In this document: positions 50,162 to 56,099 of the stretch, piece after piece
Layout: each line of letters starts with the position of its first letter
Numbering within the stretch: the first letter of the stretch is position 1
Source of the DNA: an uncultured Alistipes sp.
GTDB lineage: Bacteria; Bacteroidota; Bacteroidia; Bacteroidales; Rikenellaceae
Length of the DNA: 56,099 nt
Assembly: GCA_947367255.1 (NCBI GenBank)
Contig: CANBCZ010000011.1
Coordinates: 1 to 56,099 of the forward strand
Direction: 5' to 3'
Program-made: the position numbers and the translations under genes
Notes under the pieces: generated by a model
The model's input: only the letters and a program-made list of their open reading frames with translations
Told to the model about the DNA's origin: nothing
Databases searched by the model: none

Positions 50162-51607
50162 CTACTTACTCTTAATATCCTCACTACCCATCCAGCGAGA
50201 GAGATTTACCAGACGCTTCAGCTTGCTCTTTATACCATCCTTCGGCTGTCCTGTAACATCCTCCTCATCCTCCTTTTTCGCAGCTGTTGGCTTCTGCACA
50301 GGGGTTGTCGGAGTCTGTATAACCTGAACTGTCTGTGGCACCACCTCCACTGCAGGCTCTGCAACCGGCGCTGCAGGCTCCGGAGTTGTCACTGTAGCTG
50401 TCTGCGGCTCTACAACTGCAGCCGGAGCAGGCTCCTTCTCAACAACATACGAGGATGCATACTTCGCCGCCTGCATCATAATAGCCACTGCGGCGTGCTG
50501 TCCCGGAGTAATCTCGCAATCCTGCGGTTTTGTGCCGATGCCGTAGAGTTTATCGGCGATGCGGCAAGGACGATTGGTCTCTCGCTCAAAGAGCTGCTCA
50601 ATCTTATCTGTTGCAGCAGTACCTCCGGTAAGTACATAGCCGTGAACAATCTGCGACTCGAGTCCCGACTCACGAACAACCTTGGCAACAAGCTCGGCAA
50701 TATCCATCAGTCGCGCCTCGATTACGGTTGCAATATTTCGGTGGATAACCTCCTTGGTACCCACCTGAATAACCTGATTCTCGGCAATATCACTGCTGAT
50801 AGCTGTACCATAGAGGTGCTTGATCTTGCTATAGTTCGCACCCTTAGGCAGTATAGATCGAAGGTCGGCATTGATAAACTCTGCACCTGCGGCAATCGAG
50901 CGGAAGTACTGCACCCTCTTCTCGCGAACGATAGTGATATCTGTCACCTCGCTACCGATATCGACGATAACAACACCCTCCTCTGCCTCCTGCTCGCTGA
51001 CAAGTAGCGGGAAGGTGATCATCGGATTTACGAAGACCTTCTGAATCTCCATACCTACTCTGTGGTGCAGCTGCTTGAGGGTATTTATCTGGTCGTTGAG
51101 ACCTATGGTGAGCAGATACTCTCCCTTCAGCCAACTACCCTGCATACCCACAGGGTTGAGCGTACGCTTTGCTCCATTTACATAGTAGGCAAGCGGGCAG
51201 ATCTCAAAGACCTTCTCCGAACAGCTCTCGGTCTTTACCTGACGCAACAGCTGGCGCAGGATTGTGATATCCTCCTTGCCGATAACACCCGTCTTCTTGT
51301 TCTTTACAGGGACAAAATCCTCGACAATAACACAACGGGTAGCGCTATTTCCCAGTCCGAAATAAGCCTGCTCGATCTTAATACCTAAGGCCTCCTCGAG
51401 CTCTACCTTTGCATCCTTTATGGCGTAGCTGAGATTTAAGACTGCACTCTGAAGAGTTGCGCACAGACGACCCTCCTTGACACTCTTCTTACTCTCCTGA
51501 ATAGATACACCCTCGATATTCAGAAGATCCGAGCCCTCTGTTCGAGAGCCTACAACCATCACCACATTGGCACTACCAACATCTACTCCGACAAAATATT
51601 GCTTCAT
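50162..51607 (-). CDS. ftsA: Cell-division actin-like ATPase FtsA
   Basis: Membrane tether of FtsZ. 481 residues: N-terminal FVGVDVGSANVVMVVG phosphate-1 loop, SHS2 domain 1C (GLGNSATRCVIVEDFVPVKN region), VVIVDIGSEVTDITIVREK phosphate-2 loop, GYVLTGGTAATDKI adenosine loop. A Pro/Thr/Val/Glu-rich linker (about 385-450) separates the core from a basic amphipathic C-terminal helix (KSKLKRLVNLSRWMG), the membrane-targeting segment. It lies 9 bp after ftsQ and 32 bp before ftsZ. Confidence 0.96.
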   Translation of the reverse strand: MKQYFVGVDVGSANVVMVVGSRTEGSDLLNIEGVSIQESKKSVKEGRLCATLQSAVLNLSYAIKDAKVELEEALGIKIEQAYFGLGNSATRCVIVEDFVPVKNKKTGVIGKEDITILRQLLRQVKTESCSEKVFEICPLAYYVNGAKRTLNPVGMQGSWLKGEYLLTIGLNDQINTLKQLHHRVGMEIQKVFVNPMITFPLLVSEQEAEEGVVIVDIGSEVTDITIVREKRVQYFRSIAAGAEFINADLRSILPKGANYSKIKHLYGTAISSDIAENQVIQVGTKEVIHRNIATVIEARLMDIAELVAKVVRESGLESQIVHGYVLTGGTAATDKIEQLFERETNRPCRIADKLYGIGTKPQDCEITPGQHAAVAIMMQAAKYASSYVVEKEPAPAAVVEPQTATVTTPEPAAPVAEPAVEVVPQTVQVIQTPTTPVQKPTAAKKEDEEDVTGQPKDGIKSKLKRLVNLSRWMGSEDIKSK

Positions 51608-51616
51608 ATCTAAATA

Positions 51617-52678
51617 CTATTTCTCTCTATTGTATGTGCAGACAATTCTGTCTGTATAGTTCAAATTCACACTCTTATAACTCTCCCAGCCGCTTGTTAC
51701 AGCAACCTGATCGTAGAACAGACGCAATCTGTGCAGTTTATCCTCCACATTCTCGATCCATCCGAACTCTATGCGATGATCTCCGCTGCGAGGTATAAGC
51801 GTAAGGCTCAGCGCACCATCCGAGGTTGTCGTGGCAACAATCTGCACAATCTCCGCCCTCAGAAACTTATCCCTCTGCAGACGCTCCACAAAGGATATAA
51901 GCGCCAAAAAGTCGCGGTAACGACTCTCTCGACCCTGTAGGCGTTTACCGATATTGTCACGCTTCAGCGCAAGGCGTCTAAAGTCGTTGTTGCAGTCGCG
52001 CAGATGACCAGCTATGTAGTTATTGAGTCTCTGACGCTCCTTTTTATCGGTAATCGTGCTGTCGCGCACAGCTTTGCGACGAGAGTTCCAATGGCTCTGG
52101 CGTCGCACCACCTTTTCGCGTTCAACAGCCACAAGCTGCAGCGAGTCTGCTGCATCGGCTCGGATCTTCTCAAGCACAGTGCTCAGTTCACCCTCAAAAC
52201 CGCTCTTAAACTGCGGGCGGTAGTTGCCACTCACCACAGGCACATAGAGCGCCGCGTGTGCAGGGGCATTGAAAAGGTAACCGTCTGCCGTAATATAACA
52301 GTCGTAACCATCTACGAGCAGTCGCATAAGCGGCGTACGCTGACTGATGCGGATATGGAGCGTTCCGCTGTACGAGGCGTAGATATCGACATCAACGACA
52401 AAGCCCTCATTACAGATCATCTCCTTGATGGCGCGGGTATCAACCTTATCGACATTTGTATCTATCGTGGCAATACCCCTCTCGAGAAGCATCTCCTTAA
52501 CCCTCTGCGAGGTTATCAGCTGACCCGAAGAGGCAGAGTCTACAAGCTCGATCTCTACCCTCTCCACGCTCTGCTCGCTTCTGTGACGACGGGTAAGCAT
52601 CGCGCTGCAGACAATATAGGCAGCTATAGCTCCCCATATCACCAACACAAGTAATACTCGCCCAATCTTACGCCACAT
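51617..52678 (-). CDS. ftsQ: FtsQ/DivIB with a charged helical insertion
   Basis: Single-pass division protein linking cytoplasmic and periplasmic parts of the divisome. 353 residues. Layout: transmembrane helix (VLLVLVIWGAIAAYIVCSAM, 8-27), POTRA domain (about 42-115; LITSQRVKEMLLERGIATID), beta domain (115-155; GYDCYITADGYLFNAPA). Then about 90 residues (about 160-252) rich in Arg, Lys, Asp and Glu and apparently helical (KKERQRLNNYIAGHLRDCNN, RRLALKRDNIGKRLQGRESR) interrupt the domain, which resumes at FLALISFVERLQRDKFLRAE, with LSLTLIPRSGDHRIEFG and NLNYTDRIVC. Bacteroidetes FtsQ proteins are normally near 250 residues, so this insertion is unusual. Confidence 0.92.
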   Translation of the reverse strand: MWRKIGRVLLVLVIWGAIAAYIVCSAMLTRRHRSEQSVERVEIELVDSASSGQLITSQRVKEMLLERGIATIDTNVDKVDTRAIKEMICNEGFVVDVDIYASYSGTLHIRISQRTPLMRLLVDGYDCYITADGYLFNAPAHAALYVPVVSGNYRPQFKSGFEGELSTVLEKIRADAADSLQLVAVEREKVVRRQSHWNSRRKAVRDSTITDKKERQRLNNYIAGHLRDCNNDFRRLALKRDNIGKRLQGRESRYRDFLALISFVERLQRDKFLRAEIVQIVATTTSDGALSLTLIPRSGDHRIEFGWIENVEDKLHRLRLFYDQVAVTSGWESYKSVNLNYTDRIVCTYNREK

Positions 52679-52684
52679 ACTCTG

Positions 52685-54082
52685 TTACGCCTTCTGTTTT
52701 ATCACCTCTGCCACCGCATCGCAGTAGGCATCTATATTTCCCGCGCCGAATGTAACCACCACATCGGTATCCATACCCTTGAGTGCCTCGGCAAGTTGCT
52801 CTCGCTCCACAATACTCCACGGAGCTGTCACGCGCTCGGCAATAATCTCTGTCGTAATACCCTCGATAGGCTCCTCACGTGCCGGATATATCGGCAGCAG
52901 AACGACCTTATCGGCAAGACTCAGCGCCTCGGCAAACTCCACATACAGGTCGCGAGTACGGGTATAGAGGTGCGGCTGGAAGACAGCCGTAAGCTTTCGC
53001 TCAGGGAACATCTTCTTTACTGAAGTGATCGCCGCACTAAGCTCTCTCGGGTGGTGAGCATAGTCATCCATATAGACCGCCTTCGGAGTGTTCACATAGA
53101 ACTCGAAGCGGCGCTTAACACCCGAGAACGACGCAAGTGCAGCACGCAGGGCATCGTAATCGACACTCTTGCCCTCTGCCCTTGTTGCAAGGATATAGAG
53201 CGCCACAGCTGCAACTGCATTTTCGACATTCACCCAGCCCGGGATACCGAGAGTACAACCCTCAACAGTTCCAAATGGAGTGACAATATCGAAAGTGTAG
53301 TGACCTGTAGGCAGCAACTCTAAATTGGTCGCATAGAAGTCTGCCGGCTCGTTGAAAGAGTAGCGATAGCACTCTATCTCACCATTTCGAACCTCTACAT
53401 CCACCCCCTTTTTAATGACCAGCGCACCTGCTGCCTTTATGCGGTCGATAAACTGCGAGAATGCCTCCTTGACAGCCTCATGTGTGCCGTAGATATCGAG
53501 GTGGTCGGCATCTGCCGAGGTAACAACAGCCACATTAGGGTTGAGCTGCAGGAACGAACGGTCAAACTCATCCGCCTCAACAGCGAGTCGGCGACCTGCG
53601 CCAAGCACAAGGTTTGAGTCGAAATTCTTCGACACGCCACCCAAAAAGGCACTACCCTCACCCGCCGCAGCGTGGTTGAGCCAGCTGACAAGGGTCGAGG
53701 TGGTAGTCTTGCCGTGTGTGCCGGCTACTGCCATAACAAACTTACCCACCGAGAGCTCTCCGAGCATCTGCGAACGCTTGAGCATACGGTAGCCACCCTC
53801 GCGGAAGTAGCACATCTCGCTATGGTCTGCAGGAACGGCAGGGGTATAGACCACAACCGTATCGGGTTCAAGGAACTGAGGTGGTATTGCCGCCACACTA
53901 TCCTCATAGTGGATAGCCGCGCCCTCCGCCTCGAGGCGAGCCGTAAGAGGTGTAGCTGTACGGTCATAGCCCGCCACAGCACATCCCTCGTGCATAAAGT
54001 AGCGCGCGAGGGCACTCATACCGATACCGCCAATACCCAAAAAGTATAACTTTCGCTGCTCCATAGCCTCTACTGCTTGCAA
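52685..54082 (-). CDS. murC: UDP-N-acetylmuramate-L-alanine ligase
   Basis: Adds L-alanine to UDP-MurNAc, the first peptide step of peptidoglycan synthesis; cytosolic. 465 residues, standard. Motifs: N-terminal FLGIGGIGMSALARYFMHEG, ATP loop AGTHGKTTTSTLVSWLNHA, AVEADEFDRSFLQLNPNVAV, and YMDDYAHHPREL with VFQPHLYTRTRDL in the C-terminal domain. The N-terminal residues overlap the end of murG by 13 bp, so expression is coupled. ftsQ follows after 6 bp. Confidence 0.97.
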   Translation of the reverse strand: MQAVEAMEQRKLYFLGIGGIGMSALARYFMHEGCAVAGYDRTATPLTARLEAEGAAIHYEDSVAAIPPQFLEPDTVVVYTPAVPADHSEMCYFREGGYRMLKRSQMLGELSVGKFVMAVAGTHGKTTTSTLVSWLNHAAAGEGSAFLGGVSKNFDSNLVLGAGRRLAVEADEFDRSFLQLNPNVAVVTSADADHLDIYGTHEAVKEAFSQFIDRIKAAGALVIKKGVDVEVRNGEIECYRYSFNEPADFYATNLELLPTGHYTFDIVTPFGTVEGCTLGIPGWVNVENAVAAVALYILATRAEGKSVDYDALRAALASFSGVKRRFEFYVNTPKAVYMDDYAHHPRELSAAITSVKKMFPERKLTAVFQPHLYTRTRDLYVEFAEALSLADKVVLLPIYPAREEPIEGITTEIIAERVTAPWSIVEREQLAEALKGMDTDVVVTFGAGNIDAYCDAVAEVIKQKA

Positions 54083-55176
54083 TATTTCAACGCCTCACGA
54101 GCCACACGCTCCGCAGAGTCGGCAATGGCAAGTTTCGATATATTTTTCGACAACATAGTCAGCTCACCATCATCCGAGATCATACGCAGTGCCGTAGACA
54201 TAGCGCAATCGACAGCCTCTGCATCGGCAACCATACGCGCTGCGTGCTTATCGACAAGTGCCTTGGCATTCTTTGTCTGGTGATCCTCCGCAACATTTGG
54301 CGATGGCACAAAGAGTGTCGGCTTACCTGCAAGGCAGAGCTCCGAAACGGTACAAGCACCGCTGCGCGAGATAACCACATCTGCCGCCTTGTATGCGTAG
54401 TCCATACGGTCGATAAATGCACCCTGCCAGATATTCTTTGTCGGATAGTTCTCCAAAAACTGCTTCATCTCCGCCTCATAGTAGCGACCTGTCTGCCAGA
54501 TAACCTGCACAGGAGCCTCGCCACCGAGGGTCATAAGCCACGAACGCATCATATTGTTCAGCGTACGGGTACCGAGCGAGCCGCCGACAACAAGAATTAC
54601 CGGCAGCGAGTCGTTGAGTCCGTAGTAGTTCAGAGCCTCGTTCTTATCGATATTCTCAGCCGAGAATGCGGCGCGCAGCGGATTTCCCGTCTTTACGATA
54701 CGCTCGGCAGGGAAGAAACGCTCCATATTGTCGTACGCCACACATACACTGCGAGCACTTCCGCCGACAATCTTGTTCACAAGACCGGCATACGAGTTCT
54801 GTTCCTGAATAACTGTCGGAATACCCATTCGCTGCGCAGCCCAAAGTACCGGAGCCGACGCATAACCGCCGAAACCGACAACAACATCGGGAGCAAACTC
54901 CTTAATGATACTCTTTGCCTGTCGCACACTCTTCCACACCTTGAACGGAAGAAGAAGATTTTTGAGTGAGAGACTGCGCTGCAGACCCGCGATAGGCACG
55001 CCGACAATACGGTAACCCGCCTTTGGTACTGCAGTCATCTCCATTCGTCCCTCGGCACCCACAAAGAGGATCTCGACCTCATTCTCGCCCAAAATGCGCT
55101 TAAGTGCCTCTGCCACAGCGATTGCCGGGTAGATATGACCTCCCGTACCGCCGCCTGAAAGTATAATTTTTTTCAT
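54070..55176 (-). CDS. murG: Lipid II synthase glycosyltransferase MurG
   Basis: Transfers GlcNAc to lipid I at the inner face of the cytoplasmic membrane. 368 residues from the ATG at 55176. An upstream GTG at 55206 would add ten residues but lies on the promoter's -7 element, so it is unlikely to be transcribed. Motifs: ILSGGGTGGHIYPAIAVAEA, GFGGYASAPVLWAAQRMGIP, QEQNSYAGLVNKI, VVGGSLGTRTLN and VISRSGACTVSELCLAGKPT. First gene of this dcw block, preceded by its own promoter rather than by ftsW and murD as in the usual order. Confidence 0.96.
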   Translation of the reverse strand: MKKIILSGGGTGGHIYPAIAVAEALKRILGENEVEILFVGAEGRMEMTAVPKAGYRIVGVPIAGLQRSLSLKNLLLPFKVWKSVRQAKSIIKEFAPDVVVGFGGYASAPVLWAAQRMGIPTVIQEQNSYAGLVNKIVGGSARSVCVAYDNMERFFPAERIVKTGNPLRAAFSAENIDKNEALNYYGLNDSLPVILVVGGSLGTRTLNNMMRSWLMTLGGEAPVQVIWQTGRYYEAEMKQFLENYPTKNIWQGAFIDRMDYAYKAADVVISRSGACTVSELCLAGKPTLFVPSPNVAEDHQTKNAKALVDKHAARMVADAEAVDCAMSTALRMISDDGELTMLSKNISKLAIADSAERVAREALKYCKQ

Positions 55177-55205
55177 TGTAAAAACTCTTTTTCGGAATAT
55201 ACCCA

Positions 55206-55213
55206 CAAAGGTA
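55206..55213 (-). promoter_or_regulatory. -7 element of the murG-murC-fts operon
   Basis: TACCTTTG on the minus strand, 30 bp upstream of the murG ATG; predicted start near 55199. The -33 region is weak (TTA rather than TTG). Confidence 0.6.
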
Positions 55214-55257
55214 CTAATTTTTCCCCATCTAACCCGATAAAAAACAATAAAAAATAT

Positions 55258-55286
55258 AGGCTGTCGAAAAAAATTTTCAACAGCCT
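55258..55286 (-). terminator. Terminator of the beta-barrel protein gene
   Basis: AGGCTGT.C.GAAAA pairs with TTTTC.A.ACAGCCT around AAA with one mismatch; on the minus strand the stem is followed by ATATTTTTTATTGTTTTTTA. It separates the outer-membrane protein gene from the murG promoter. Confidence 0.85.
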
Positions 55287-55312
55287 AACTTTTACAAAGT
55301 TAAAAGCACTTG

Positions 55313-55939
55313 TTACTCAGCCTTTTTAGCCTTATTTTTCAGACCTCCTCCAATTACAACACCGAGGCTCACGCCGAAGTGACCCTGCTCCTTAATCAGA
55401 GTCTTATCTGCCGGAGCCTTGTAGTAAATTGTCGCACGCAGATGGTGCCACGCCTCTATACCAATTCGCGGCATAACCATCAGCGCAGACTTTCCGTGCC
55501 ATGCATCTTTGGTCTTGTCCAAAGCATCGAGAACATCCTCGGATGTGCCGATATTTTCGACATCTTTAGCCAGCCAACCATAACCCAAACCGCAGCCGGC
55601 AAAGAACTGTACCTTCTTGTTCCTGAACAAGTTAAGATCTGCCACAGCCATCGCATTGTAGGACATAAACTTAATATCGCTAACGCTCTTCACCTCACGC
55701 TTAAAGAGGTTACCATCAACATGCAAACCGAGATCCACAGGCACCATTCCGAAGTTGTAACGAACCTCAGTCTGGATGTTAAAACCTACCTCGTTGTCAA
55801 ATATAGGCTTCAACCTATCCGACGGGATAATACATCCTGCACCAATTTCAACCTCCCACTTGCGCACCTGTGCAGATGCACTCTCTACGCCGACAAGCAA
55901 CATTGCCAGCACCAGAAGCAATGAAAATATACTCTTCAT
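55313..55939 (-). CDS. Small outer-membrane beta-barrel protein
   Basis: 208 residues. A signal peptide (MLLVGVESASAQ, cleavage near residue 24) is followed by amphipathic strands in alternating pattern (RKWEVEIGAGCIIPSDRLKP, GFNIQTEVRYNFG, VPVDLGLHVDGNLF, VQFFAGCGLGYGW, SALMVMPRIGIEAWHHLRAT, FGVSLGVVIGGGL), consistent with an 8-strand barrel of the outer-membrane beta-barrel domain family. The C terminus is Lys-rich (KNKAKKAE) instead of a terminal aromatic. Function unknown. It has its own promoter (55980-56010) and terminator, so it is monocistronic. Confidence 0.8.
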   Translation of the reverse strand: MKSIFSLLLVLAMLLVGVESASAQVRKWEVEIGAGCIIPSDRLKPIFDNEVGFNIQTEVRYNFGMVPVDLGLHVDGNLFKREVKSVSDIKFMSYNAMAVADLNLFRNKKVQFFAGCGLGYGWLAKDVENIGTSEDVLDALDKTKDAWHGKSALMVMPRIGIEAWHHLRATIYYKAPADKTLIKEQGHFGVSLGVVIGGGLKNKAKKAE

Positions 55940-55979
55940 ATCTTTTGATTTTAATTGTTTATATCCGTTTGTTTATGAC

Positions 55980-56010
55980 AAAAATAATAAAAATTTGATA
56001 ATTTACAAAA
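55980..56010 (-). promoter_or_regulatory. Promoter of the beta-barrel protein gene
   Basis: Minus-strand TATTTTTG at 55987-55980 and TTTTG at 56010-56006, spacer 18 bp; predicted start near 55974 gives a leader of about 35 nt. It overlaps the tRNA promoter on the other strand. Confidence 0.6.
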
Positions 56011-56025
56011 AAGTATTTACCTTTG
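55994..56025 (+). promoter_or_regulatory. Promoter of tRNA-Leu
   Basis: TTTG at 55994-55997, a 20 bp spacer and TACCTTTG at 56018-56025, 12 bp before the first base of the tRNA. Confidence 0.8.
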
Positions 56026-56037
56026 CCACTCGATCCT

Positions 56038-56099
56038 GCGGATATGGTGTAATTGGTAGCCACGTCAGACTTAGGATCTGATGCCGAGAGGCGTGGGGG
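56038..56099 (+). tRNA. tRNA-Leu (anticodon UAG), 3' truncated
   Basis: Begins GCGGATA (acceptor strand). The D arm is followed by an anticodon stem TCAGA/TCTGA around loop CTTAGGA, giving anticodon TAG (reads CUA/CUN). A long class II variable arm (TGCCGAGAGGCG) follows, as expected for leucine. The window ends in the 5' strand of the T arm, so the T loop and acceptor 3' strand are missing. Confidence 0.93.

Noticed and set aside
55177..55206. GTG start adding ten residues to MurG
   Set aside because: It lies on the -7 promoter element, upstream of the predicted transcription start, and MurG proteins start at the MKKIILSGGG segment.

Overview
The window comes from a Bacteroidales bacterium; a Rikenellaceae/Alistipes-like gut species is my best guess from gene content. 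The evidence is a SusC/SusD pair with a companion surface lipoprotein, DUF4290, GldE, a TrkH protein with an N-terminal extension, an S16 protein with a long Ala/Glu tail, and many copies of the Bacteroidetes promoter motif TAnnTTTG with TTG/TTTG about 20 bp upstream. Shine-Dalgarno sequences are mostly weak. Apart from the AT-rich gene at the left edge the window is almost all chromosomal core genes. I see no insertion sequence, prophage, CRISPR array or rRNA.

Layout. 1-955: 3' part of an AT-rich unknown gene. 990-4069 (+): pepT and nadE, overlapping, closed by a bidirectional terminator. 4178-5214 (-): rpsP-rimM. 5372-13372 (-): a three-gene sus-like outer-membrane uptake operon (SusC, SusD, 1020-residue lipoprotein) with its own promoter and terminator and no enzyme. 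13733-18070 (-): queA, tpiA, lysS, with two gaps full of inverted repeats. 18068-20807 (-): membrane zinc protease, alkaline phosphatase, PAP2 phosphatase. 20871-24273 (+): guanine deaminase, LolC/E permease, menG and two small envelope proteins, then a monocistronic Cys-rich lipoprotein. 24872-26014 (-): a sigma-54 AAA+ regulator with no DNA-binding domain. 26173-45219 (+): a long co-directional run with DUF4290, a Cys-less TlpA-like lipoprotein, lpxH, thyA-folA, a nitroreductase, a TonB-dependent receptor with a duplicated calycin-like lipoprotein, nadC, an LTA-synthase-like sulfatase, a DUF2156-GNAT fusion, K+ uptake (trkH plus a KTN-only trkA), comF, dnaB and priA. 45221-55176 (-): the distal dcw division cluster murG-murC-ftsQ-ftsA-ftsZ followed by gldE, a phosphopantetheinyl transferase and a MATE exporter. 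55313-55939 (-): an outer-membrane beta-barrel protein. The window ends inside a tRNA-Leu gene.

The main unexplained signal is a set of large, multi-branched inverted-repeat elements (about 115-175 nt) at 15025-15141, 15206-15330, 24744-24867 and 40030-40201. Three of them lie within about ten bases of a stop codon (tpiA, the sigma-54 regulator, trkH). They share short words and could be structured 3'UTRs, a mobile palindromic repeat family, or both. Other notable points are a NadE whose glutaminase cysteine is glycine, an FtsZ linker made of about six tandem 14-15-residue repeats, an FtsQ with a roughly 90-residue charged insertion, a 17-cysteine lipoprotein, and several promoters placed so close to the start codon that leaderless mRNAs are predicted.

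All assignments come from reading motifs and family resemblance by eye; no database search was run.
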